Assembly (NCBI RefSeq): GCF_001949145.1
Contig: NW_019091613.1
Span: 240,902-303,031, forward strand
Length of the DNA: 62,130 bases
Direction: 5' to 3'
Source: Acanthaster planci
Lineage: Eukaryota; Echinodermata; Asteroidea; Valvatida; Acanthasteridae
The notes below the pieces were generated by a model. It saw only the letters and a program-made list of their open reading frames with translations. It was not told the origin of the DNA and did not search any database. Shown here piece by piece: positions 22,801 through 33,500 of the stretch. The position numbers and the translations under genes were made by a program. The stretch's first letter is position 1. Each line of letters starts with the position of its first letter.

Positions 22801-23670
22801 TTGTTTGTTTATATGAACAGGGTGCTAAAGGTAATGAACACCCGAAATTCCGAATTTACAAAATGGGGCACATACGTGTACTTTACTGGGAGTCATCGGA
22901 GTGAGAAGTTTTTTCGCAGTCTGGGGTAGACCATCATGGGGCTGTTACGGCCCAACTATAGCATCAGTCCCAACTATAGTTTGGCCCATCCCAACTGGAG
23001 TGCTACAGTTGGGCCGGCCCAACTACAGCAGAGAGGTCCTGTGTGCATGATGTGGCCAGCATGTGCCAAAGTCACATTGTTTACAAATGAAGTGCCACGT
23101 TTTAGATGAATTGTGTCAAGTGTGAGACACATTGCCTTGGATAATGTTGAGACATTTCCCACAGACACTGGTCAACAATAATTGGGCCAGCCCAACTGCA
23201 GCACTACAGTTGGGACTGCCAAACTATAGTTGGGACTTACGACATGTAATAGTTGGGGCGTAACAGGGCCAAGGAGGTGGTCCAGTCACGTCATGCCAGT
23301 ACTTTAGATACTGGCCGCGCCCCAGCCCAGTCTGGGGCTATACCACAACCCAATGAACCCAAACGAAATAAACGAGTAGGCCTAATCGAAAAAGAAGTTA
23401 AACTGCAAGTTTAAACATGTTAAACCTTAAGGTTAATGTTAAGGCTTAAGTTTGGCCTGCGGCCGCCGATAGGCGATACCTGGATACCGGATACAAGTAC
23501 CTACATTATTCATGTACGTGCCAAATTATTTTCAATAACGCGAAATCTACCTTGTCAAAAATCAAAGAATCCAGTTGAAGGGATCCCGGCACGGGAAGAG
23601 CATTCGTCATTTCAATTAAAGCAAGAGTAATTCCAATAAAGTTAATAATATGGGCAATTTTGTGAGCCAT
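19866..23670 (-). CDS. ERP29: Endoplasmic reticulum protein 29 (ERp29/Windbeutel), 3 exons
   Basis: ER-lumen chaperone of secretory proteins. Exons on the minus strand: 23670-23551, 20812-20674 and 20368-19866, giving 253 residues against about 261 in mammals. Residues 1 to about 24 form a signal peptide with a hydrophobic core ([14 protein letters not shown]). [10 protein letters not shown] follows, corresponding to the conserved start of the thioredoxin-like domain. Exon 2 has [20 protein letters not shown] and AEVGIS. There is no CxxC, as expected for ERp29, which is not a redox enzyme. Exon 3 holds the end of the thioredoxin fold and the all-helical C-terminal domain ([29 protein letters not shown]), and ends in KEEL, an ER-retrieval signal of the KDEL type. 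All splice borders are gt/ag with matching phases. The 2.7 kb first intron contains two MITEs. Confidence 0.97.
21357..21461. repeat. Two-unit direct repeat in ERP29 intron 1
   Basis: CAATTAAATTCCCCTG and CTATTAAATTCCCCTG, each preceded by TGTGAGA- or CGTGAGA-like sequence, mark two units about 75 bases apart. It is diverged and non-coding. Confidence 0.55.
22344..22849. mobile_element. MITE with GGTGTTCATTACCTTTAGCACCCT termini
   Basis: The left arm has GTGTTCATTACCTTTAGCAC at 22351 and the right arm has its reverse complement GTGCTAAAGGTAATGAACAC near 22822. About 35 bases at each end match. The 0.45 kb interior has no transposase-like frame. It lies in ERP29 intron 1. Confidence 0.75.
22943..23265. 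mobile_element. MITE family M1, copy 2 (4-bp TSD GGGC)
   Basis: Same family as 2589-2942. It starts TGTTACGGCCCAACTATAGC, ends GGGGCGTAACA, and is flanked by GGGC on both sides. Compared with copy 1 it lacks about 30 bases of the interior. It lies in ERP29 intron 1, less than 300 bases from exon 1. Confidence 0.8.
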
Positions 23671-24447
23671 ATCTGTGTGTGTCGGCAATAGCCAGCCAGG
23701 AAGATGAAGAAACGCCGCCTCGATCATAGACAGGTGCTTATAATGTCTGCAGAAAAATAACATTTCACTGGTAATTAGAGTGTCTGGGTTTTAGACTTTA
23801 ACAACTTATTCAACGACTGTTAGCTGTTTTGTCTACCGCTAGCGCTAAGCACCCCTTGATAAAAATCACATAGTAGACGCATATGGAGGAAGGTTTGTGT
23901 CCTGTGGTAGACGTGAATATCGCGGTGACAATACTTTTGCCTCTGCAAATACATTTACATCAAACTTAGTACGGGGTTTAGAACTAGAATGTGAAATATT
24001 TTTCTGCTTAATCTATTTTTTGTAAGCGCAAATGTAGTGTTGCTTAAAATGTAAGTTCAGCTACCTCCCTGGTTCAGCATTTGTCGAGGCTGTCCCTGGC
24101 CAGGAGTTCACGACCTTTTCAATGGCAGGTGGCCAAATCACAACATTGAACGGTGAATTCCTTGCTTGAACGCGATGCCTGATGACGGCTTGTGACTTGG
24201 TTTATCAAAATGTCCTCGTCCCAGAGAGTCCTCTATAGTCACTTTTTCATCATGATACGGTAATGATTCTTATTGCTTTGTCGAGTTCATATTGTTCAAT
24301 GTTGAAACTCGATTGGACGTGGAAGTTTGTGTGATCCAAATCGCGCCGGTCAATTCTGCGGTTATCATGGTTATGAATGATTGTTACCTGTTGCATCGTG
24401 TTTTGCCTGATGATTAATACTTGTTTATCACGGAAAAGCATGTATGC

Positions 24448-24705
24448 GCCACCACCCCCTACTGTCGCCCCATTAACCGGCAGTCCTTACTTTTCGCAAG
24501 TCTTTTTTCTACTGTCACGCCAAAATAATCATGAGGCCGACATTTAAGAAGTCTTCTTACTACTGTCGCCCCACTACCTTCTCCTGTTGCGCCCTTAACT
24601 GGTAGTCATCACTTTTAACAAGTTCTCTTTCTACTGTCGCCCCTTTACCTTCTACTGTCGCCCCCTAAACTGATAGTCATCACTTTTAACAAGTCCTCTC
24701 GAACG
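24448..24705. repeat. Minisatellite rich in CTACTGTCGCCCC
   Basis: Imperfect units of roughly 60-90 bases, each with CTACTGTCGCCC, a TAGTCATCACTTTTAAC or related string, and CAAGTC or AAGTTCTC. At least four unit starts are visible. It lies upstream of ERP29; no coding role is apparent. Confidence 0.7.
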
Positions 24706-24839
24706 TACATTTTGTATGTGACGACATGATATAGCTGTGATGACGTCAGGGTCGTGCATATTTATTACACTCTCGACTGTCAAACCTTTTTATGCTACTT
24801 AGCTTCACCTGTTCACCATGGTCATCAGGGTCATGGAGG

Positions 24840-25194
24840 TCTCAACTACAGTTGGGCCGTCCCAACTATAGTTGGGCCCATCCCAACTAGAGCACTACAG
24901 TTGGGCTGGCCCAACTGCATCTACAGCAGAGAGGTCCAGTGTGCATGATGTGTCCAGCATGTGCCAAAAGTCATATTTTTTACAATGTCATGTCATCGGT
25001 CATAGGGCTCAATGAACAGATGAAGTGCCACATTTTAGATGAATTGTTTCAAGTGTGAGACACATTGACTTGGATAATGTTGAGGCATTTCCCACAGACA
25101 TTGGTCAACAATAGTTGGGCCAGCCTAACTGCAGCTCTACAGTTGGGACTGGCCCAACTGTAGATGGGACTTATGCTATAGTTGGGGAGTAACA
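24840..25194. mobile_element. MITE family M1, copy 3 (left end damaged)
   Basis: The body matches copies 1 and 2 (GCAGAGAGGTCC, AGTGCCACATTTTAGATGAA, GTGTGAGACACATTG) and it ends GTTGGGGAGTAACA. The extreme left terminus is replaced by AGGTCTCAACTACAGTTGGG, so the target-site duplication cannot be read. Confidence 0.75.
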
Positions 25195-25419
25195 AATGCA
25201 TTGTTGGTGTTGTGGAGGCTGATCTTTGGTGTTTTAGTTGAGTTACGATGAATTTGCAAAACGTTAACTTGTGCCTAGATCCTAGTCATGCTAGTGATAC
25301 AATGGAGGAAGGTACATGTACATGTATAAAGCCTTTGCCCTCCAACTGAAGTTAAAGCATAACCTCGTTCAGGTGGCTGGGCCAGGGATCCATACGTTAA
25401 ACCACTTAGTCCCAGTGTG

Positions 25420-26345
25420 ACCGGCCGTATTTATCTCTTGTTTATTTCTAATTATTGTCTTATGTCAGTATGCCAATGTAATGTCTATTTGTATGTGTTA
25501 TGTAAGTGGGGATCCTAGTTCAGGTTGGATGTTGTTTTCATTACACTACGACTGATGTCCAGGGTATAAAAATCCTCCTACAATGCAAAATTTTTTCAAC
25601 TTTTTTTACTCACCTTTTTACCTGGCGAAGACAGGTCAAATGTCGTTAACAAGTGCCTTGTATCCCAAATTCTATAAATACTGTATTGAAATTACTAAAT
25701 ACGCCCATGGACAATGTATTTTGCAGAAAATTCTGCAAAATTCCACGCTCTCCGTGGCGATTTGTGAACGACCTACGTTTGTCTGGTAATTTGCGCATGC
25801 GCGAAATGGCCTCCAAGCTCGGCTTACATGCTGTCAGGTTGTCTAGAGCTAGGTCTAGGTCTTCACGCCATTGGAAATGCGTGGAGACGCGCAGACAACA
25901 GACCTAGCCGTGTCTTTGGAAGCCGTTCGGACACGGCCTTATCTGCTACTTCTTCACGTCGACGTCTCTTCCGTGCATGCGTAAGGGGCAGTTGGATACT
26001 ATGCATTACGCACATGTGTTAGACGAATGTACATGCGACAGAAAGCTAGTAGTTTTGCAAAATTTCCTGCAAAATACGTTGTCCGCGGGCGTATTTAGTA
26101 ATTTCAACACACCATTTATGGAAATCGGGATACAAGGCAGCTATCTTGTGAGCTATCTTTGCCAGGTAAAAATGTGAGAAGAATATGTTGAAAAACTTTT
26201 TCATTATAGGAGGACTTTTATACCCTGGACGTTAGTCGCAATGCAATGTAGACGACATCCAACCTGAGCTAGAGGGGGGTCGCTACTCAACAAGGACTGC
26301 TTTTTGGGGACTCCCCTCCACCCTTTTGTGGAAATGAAGCGAAGT
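25420..26345 (+). mobile_element. Retrotransposon 3' tail interrupted by a foldback element
   Basis: 25420-25515 and 26272-26345 together match the reverse complement of 9728-9930 (TTATCTCTTGTTTATTTCTA ... CTACTCAACAAG ... GTGGAAATGAAG). The match is broken exactly where the 25516-26271 inverted-repeat element sits, so this is an older retroelement tail with a younger insertion. Confidence 0.7.
25516..26271. mobile_element. Foldback DNA element with about 240-base inverted arms
   Basis: It begins TAGTTCAGGTTGGATG and ends CATCCAACCTGAGCTA. The arms also mirror at CCAGGGTATAAAAATCCTCC versus GGAGGACTTTTATACCCTGG and at ACTAAATACGCCCATGG versus its partner near 26080. The central 260 bases are CG-rich, with GCGCATGCGC. 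Open frames inside are short and unlike known proteins. Flanks TGGGGATCC and GGGGGGTCG are compatible with a decayed 8-9-base target-site duplication. Confidence 0.75.
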
Positions 26346-28919
26346 GAAGATGCTGGAAAATGTTCAGAATAAATGCAACAAGGATGCCTACTTACTGGTA
26401 GGCCTCTTTAATGTGTGTGTGCTAGTGGAGGCAGGTAGACATTTCGCAGTCCCTTGACTGGTTCATATTTTGCTAACGGTTTGGAACCGAGTAGTTTAGC
26501 TGAAGTAGCCTTTCTATTGTTCACTGCTGAAGAGGTACAATTTTTTGTAACAGCATCTCTAGCATTCCAGATGCTGGTAACACAACAGAGACTAGCACTA
26601 GTCCTAAAGCCAAAGACACAGGGAAAAATAAGACCAGAGCGAGCCTTCCAACTAATGAGGAACTAGGACATATAGCCAAGCAGCCTCATGTACTCAATAG
26701 CCTCACACAGTGCCGACTTTCCTAATTCACCCATTGAAGATCATCCTTGATTTTGACCCAAAGTAGGCTGGCTCGAAGCATCCTATCAGCAAGTCTTGGA
26801 CACGCTAGTTGGGCACTTTTACAACAGATCCGTAAAGGGTGGCTGCTATCAATGTTTTTTATTACAAACCGGTGAAATGCACCTTTGTGCCTCAATAAAC
26901 CTTATTTTCAAATTCAGTTTCGCTATTTCAAAGGGTATTTTAATGCTTTGAGCAAAGTTAGTTTGTCATTGTAGACATGGACCAATGAAATTGTAGAAAT
27001 ATTTATGTACTGTATTTGCATCAATTTATAACTGTGACATCACACCTGCTCATGAAGTAAAGCAAGCAAAGGGCATTGACGGCAGTTTAACACCCTTGTC
27101 ACTTAATTTAACTGTCCACACGTGGGTGCATGTTCATTTTTGACAGATGCTCAATGTCAGCTTCATGTGAACTCCAAATCATGGCCAAAGGAACCTCAAC
27201 AACGCCATGCAGTCAAAAGGGTGCTTTTGTGGTTGAGATGAAGATAATTTGTAAACCTGCTCACGGGTTTTGGCCAGAAGGTTTTTTTTTTCAAACTGTT
27301 TTGCGTGTCTTTACACAGTTTGTTAAGCATTGTTTGTGGTGATTAGTTGAAACTGTCTGAGCACATGCATGAATTATCGAGGAACTTAATCAGATGTTAA
27401 AGTTGCTTGTGGCTTCGCCATGTGCTAGTGGTTTTTGTGTTTGCTAGGCTTTGGGATGCCATTTGCTCCATTTCCTCCAGATCTCAATTACTAGAAGTCA
27501 ATTTTTCATCCAACATAAGTAACAAAAGCAGAAAAGCATGTTTTCCATGTACGGTAACAAGCTGTCAAGTGTGGTTCAAGTTTCACTTTTTTTATTTTCC
27601 AGGTAACAGTGAGATAGCAGTGTTGATTAAATCATTGTCAAGAGCTGGAACAGTTATGTTTTGTTTGTGAAGGAAGCATGTCTACCAGTACATGATGAAG
27701 CTTTGGGTCCATCAAAAAAGCTTCTGTGGTAAGCAGTACCATCACTATTTGCCACATACATGTTTTCAGATCACCAAAAATTGGAACATTCTGATTTCCA
27801 TGAAAAGGGAAAAAATTAAGAAAAATGTCCTGGCCAAAGCGTAAAAAAAACAGAGGGTACTCTGTGTACAGCTGTAGATGAAAGAGGGTGCACTACATCA
27901 AAATGGCAGTTGGTACCATTATGTACGTGTGTCATATCTGTATTGTGTACATGTATGTAAATTTATATAGCTTCTTTTGTGTTTTGCAAAATTGGATCAT
28001 GAAATTGGTGTTCTGATGTCTGAGTTTTCAGTGTTGGCAGGTATGTCACTTGTCTGGTGAGGCCTTTTGGGTTTTAAGCCTGCTTTTCATCAAACAGTGT
28101 CATGCCTCAGACAGATTTCTCAATACAAACCGAAATTAGGAAGATTGCCCAATTTGGAGTTCTGATTGTTGAGATGTTATGCCTAATCCTGTAATGATGA
28201 GCATGAAGTCGCTCAACTAGCAGTGACGGTGACAGGCTTCAGGCTTATTCAACATGATGTTGAGAGAGGAAAAATATTCCAAAGCCTTACTCGTGGTCCT
28301 GACATCCTTGGTTTTATTTTGTAGTGTTTTCTTGGGATTTTGGTGCTAATATTTGCGAAGTAAATGTATAAAAAAGTGAAATAAAATCTGTCAGGTGGGC
28401 AGATTTCTCATCACCTGCCCCCACCCCCCAGTAACACCACTGCGCTCAACCAAACATGGTCAAGTTGTGATTTACATGTGGCTGAAGTCTTTGAAAATGA
28501 TTACAAGTATTGTCTTGGGTAGACAACCTGTACAGAAGTTCATGAGTTATACCGGTACATGTAATGCCTTTGCTAATTTTGGATAATTAGCAGCTAAATT
28601 ATTAAGATCTGTTTTTCCAGCTTGTGCTGACATACAAAAATATTTCCGTGGTTTCCCGAGTAAGTAAAATGAACAAGTTATTGATACCACAACGGACAAC
28701 AGCTACCCTAAAGTGCAAGTCACTGCAACAATTCAGATAAAACGTACAAGAAGTGCCTGTTTGCCATTTTTTCACACTTGGTCTTCTTGCTGGTTTGCGT
28801 CTTCCCTTGCACACAAAGGACTATGTGCATGTGGCATGTTCAGCCGCTCCCTCAGTCTGTGCCTGCAGCTAATACCCCAAGAAATGCAGCACGGTACTGT
28901 GCACTCAGGGCACCATACC
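26346..28919. other. Stretch between ERP29 and DEPDC5 without recognised genes
   Basis: Several open frames of 60-90 codons occur on the plus strand, but none shows family motifs or convincing splice-bounded structure. The missing first DEPDC5 exon might lie here or further left; I could not find its expected lysine-rich start. Confidence 0.4.
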
Positions 28920-29525
28920 AGTAGATAATAATAATAAATATTATTTATATTACGGCTAATGGGTCATTAGGGAGACATTCCCATAAGAATGTGCACAAAA
29001 TTTTTCCAACTTTACTGTCCCATAATTCAATATTCCCTAATCTGATCTGAACCAAACTTTGTATGTTTTCATTTTAGGTCCTAAACTATCATCTCTCAAA
29101 ATATGGACTTTAAAATTCGGCCTCCTTCTGGTAGTTTGAAAATAAGGAGACACTGAAATGTTTCCCTAAAAGCCAATGTCTCCCTAATGCTGAAAAATTT
29201 ACCACAAAATGTCTCCCCAAAGACCTATTTGTAAATATTTATGTAGCACATATCACTTTGGAAGTCCCTATGCGCTTATTATCATTATCCCTGGACATTG
29301 AGCTCACAACAACTGAACATTCCTGAAACCATCTCAGCTCCCTGGGGAGTATACTAGTTGAAGCTGCCCTATCAGGCGCACACAGCTAACATAACCAAAT
29401 CTGCCCTCACAGGTGCCCATTTACTCCTGGGTGGAGAGAGGCACATGGGGGTAAAGTGACTTGCCCGAGATCGCAACATGATGCCACCAGCTGGATTCGA
29501 ACCTCTAACCCTGTGATCAGAATCT
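28920..29525. repeat. Probable dispersed repeat beginning at an (ATA)n run
   Basis: It starts with GATAATAATAATAAATATT. The middle repeats CATTAGGGAGACATTCCC-like strings (gtctccctaa, ttccctaa, tctccccaaa), and the right end carries GTAAAGTGACTTGCCCGAGA, similar to 3010-3150. Ends and class are unclear. Confidence 0.4.
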
Positions 29526-30535
29526 ACAAACTGATGATTACCGATAGTGCTGAGCAGCTGCAGGAAATTGCTCACCCAATGCTGATGGGAATTCTGGGCA
29601 ATGTCGCTGGGACTGCGCATGTCTGCTGTCACGTACTGTTACCATAGATCCACATGACGGCAACGAAAGGGTGCTTGGTGGTTGGAAATTTATGTAAATT
29701 GGCCTCTTGATAACAAAATTTACAGAATGATGTTTTATTGTCAATGTCAAAGTGGATTGTACAACTATGGCATTATCAAAACCATTCTTTACAAACCATA
29801 AATGAACTGTACTGCAAATAAAATCACAATCACTAAACACGGCAGATGATAATGATAAAACACCATTTAAAGGTCAAAGTTAAAGAAACACAAATGCCAC
29901 AAGGAAGTTTGCTAAATTAAAGTAAGAAATTTTTACTTCTTAAGACATTGCTGCAGTCTAGGTTTCACAGCAATAAAGATTTTGATGGCAGAATTCTGAA
30001 AGAGGTGCCAAAAAGTACATGCTAGTGTGGCCGCTGGCCACAACCGCAAAGCCCTCCCCCCAAAAATTTTTTTAACAAAATAAACAATTAAAAAGAAAGT
30101 AATCTACATGTACATGTATCACCCCACCTGCGAGTTTTTTTGTTACTTGGCAAATTGTATAACTTTATTAATTTAACTTGGGGAATGGTTACCTGGTTAC
30201 ATGCAGCTTACTCATTGTCCCTATACCATGTATACAATTCAACATACTAACATCCTCTTCCATTGTAAACTGATAGGTTACTTGGCAAACATAAAAACAT
30301 TTAGTAAGTTTTACAGAAGGAGAAAAAAGCTACATGTACATGTGCGTCCAAAGTCGTTTTTCAAGATATATTTCAGAAATGTCTCTGCTTTGAGAAAGAT
30401 ATATTTCAGAAATGTCTCTGCATTAAGATAAGAGTAAGTACTTTAATGAAAGATGTTTTAAAGAAGTAATTTTTCAAGAATAAAACTGTGATTAAAAAGT
30501 AAAAGTCCTGATTTATACATCCCCCCCAATTTCAG

Positions 30536-33500
30536 AGGAGGAGCTGATTCTCAATCCGAAGGAATTTCCCGGAATCCAAGTAGGGGACATCTTGGAGATT
30601 TACCATCCGGACGAGAACAACAGGTATGAAAATTTCTTTGTCAACCAAAGGCAAAACATTGTGGAGTAAACTTCTATTTTTTTTGGTGCTTTGCATGGAA
30701 ATTTAATACCAAGTCATGTATACAATTTGTATTATAAAAGAACGAAATCCAGAGGTAGATGACAATGTTTTGGAGACCCGTGATGCATTAGACGACAAAA
30801 CTGGCTGGGAACCAGTCACACTTCATTTACCCGTACACTGCATGATACTTTAGTTGATAACCTGCTTTTGCTTATCTAATATTTTCTTTGCTCAGCAAAT
30901 GTCTGTGAAATTGGCTCCTGAGATAAATGGCAGCTGCTGCTCGGGGAAACATTTGGTACCCGGGGCATTTGAAAATACAGTGATACAGCAGCCTTGTTAT
31001 AGAATCGCAGCCAATGGCGAAATGTTAGTAACAATGAAATTTTATAGAATACATGTTGGCCAACTAGGGTCATTTGAATGTAACTTAAAATTTTGCGCAT
31101 GGGCATTGTAGCAGTTGACTGTTGGTCGAACTCTAGTTTGCACCTTAACTTGCCCTAGTTGGTCAAAATCATCCATCATTCCAGCAATGTTGGTCAAGAT
31201 ATATGCATGTACACATACATGTAGTTAACTTTATAACACCTCACCCACAGATTCTGTATCTTGATTGGCTGAGAACCAGTCACATGGCATTTTCTATTTT
31301 AACTTTTCTGTTGTGCATGAGCAAAAGAACTACATGTATACCCGTATCTACTAAAGCACTCCACCCATAGCAACCAAAGAACTTAATGACCACCAGCATT
31401 GTGTGCAAATGCATACTGGTGTGTGCATTGCGTGTCATGTGCATTCCAAGGCACTAGCGTTCCAGAGCAGGGTTCAAACAGTTGTGAAGAGGTAGTTTGG
31501 AAAAATCTTTGTACATGTAAATTTTCAACAAATTTCTTATTCGAATAGAGGTATTTTCATACGTAGTTACCTGGAGATCAAATTAATCAGGTATCCCTTT
31601 AATCAAGCAGAATCTGTGGGACACTGTTATAAAAACAAATATCACCAACTTTATCTAATGATATAGTAAAACTAGCCTCCCTCTGTGATTCATGGAGCAT
31701 TCTACTCTCGTTCGGCTTCGCCTCAGGAAAACAGAATTCTCTATGGATCACCTCAGGAGGCTTTTTTATCACACCATTCGAAGCAGTCAATATTTGTATT
31801 ACAGTCAACGTTTGAACTTGCCTATGCAACTAACGTACAATTGCGGGAAAGGTATGTGTGTGCACAGGTACATGTACTTATGTATGTCACCCAAATCCCT
31901 GCTTAAGTTATCATAGAGCACCTCGTCACTGTTTGACCTCACAACTTGACCACCTGTTTCCTCTTTCTGATGGTGCCTCTGACATCCACAAGCTTCTGGT
32001 TCATAGTCTGCGTGATCTGGTAGGGTTGGACATCCGGGAACTGGCTGCTAACAAATTCTGACAGCAAAAATAGAAACAAAAGGAGAGATGTTCAAGCTTT
32101 CTCTTTCCGAGTGAGGGATGAAACGTCTTGCAAAAGAGAGGGTCTTGTACAAAAAATATTGGAAAATCTAGTATAAGGAAACCACTGTCAGGACAATTCT
32201 CATTGTCTTGGGTACCCTGTACATTTTACATGTCATCTCAGGAAATCTAAGTTTACCATGTAGGGTACAACCCTGGCCCTGGCCTGTGTCACGTTTACCC
32301 TGGTAAATAAAACAAAATGTATGGGGCATGTACCAGTATGCGCAAATTCAGAGCAGAAGTGGGACAGAAAGAGTCAATCACTAGTCATCTACATGTAGTT
32401 GCTTCAAGGTCCTAAGCTGTTCAAATGGCCTGTGACAAGGGCATGCCTTTGCTGGTGTAAAAATTTGTTGCAGGGGGCGTAAGCGAAGACCGTACTTTCC
32501 AACAGAAATCGGTTGTACATGCTCAGAACGGCCCATGCCAGATGAACATGAGCCTTTGCATGTAGGGGTTGTTCTTCTCACACCGTTCCTATGTAAAACA
32601 TGCCATCTCTTCCTGCCTGGCACGGAAACTCACTTATGATAGCCTCGACTTTGGCCTGATCCAGTGCTGGACGAGGAGGGGAGTTGAGGGAGCCCTTGCC
32701 TGTAGCCCGCTCCCCCCGCACACAGCTGGCTGCCATCTCCTCCTTGCTGAAGACCATGGGCATCAGGCTGCGCGTCAGTAGGGTGTAACTCCAGTTCTTC
32801 TTAAAGGCAATTGAGCCCAGCTGGGTGGAGTTCACAAAGATGCCACTGGAGGGGACGAGCTCAATGTTGGTAGCTGGAGAATCTGCCACATGCTATCCCA
32901 GAAAATTGAAGAAAACAGGAAAGAAAAAAAAAGACAAGATTGTAAGAAAGCGCCACAACAGAACTAAATTTTAGAATAGTTTCAATGAAGGTAAAATTAT
33001 CCCTCTGTCTTTTGCGCATAGACCAATGGGTCCATATGCAAAAACAACCCCCCCAAAAAAACATAGAATATAAGGGAAAAAAATACAGGACACATACAAA
33101 AATTGGGTTTGGGATGGTAACATTTATATTTTTTTATAAAAAGGTATATATTGTTGGCGATTCTCTGTGCTGGGTCAGGTGGCAGGAGTTAGCGATAAAC
33201 CAATGTTGGGAAGGATGCCAACATAGGGCTCGGTAGCCAAGTTGGTAGAATGCTAATATGGTATTCCAAAGGTCGCAGGTTTAAACTCCCCTCCAGTCAA
33301 TTTCTTTGCTCAGCTTTATAACTCTTTTCTCAGATGTTTCTGTACAACTCGTTTTTCAGGATAATTAAGTAGGGTAAGGACAAATTTTCCCCCCCCAAAA
33401 AAAAATATTTGCATCAAACCCCATACAAAGTGATTGATTGTACATGTACATGAAGCTCTGTCCAAAACCCATCTAAATACTACCAAATTAGGTTTGCAGC

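Noticed and set aside
25653-26022. CG-rich open frames as a gene
   Set aside because: They lie in the loop of a foldback element, show no family motif and are broken by the inverted arms.
27130-27342. First DEPDC5 exon (MKIICKPAHG... frame)
   Set aside because: It superficially starts like a basic N-terminus but lacks the expected KKGFGGS-like end and a donor with one-base phase.
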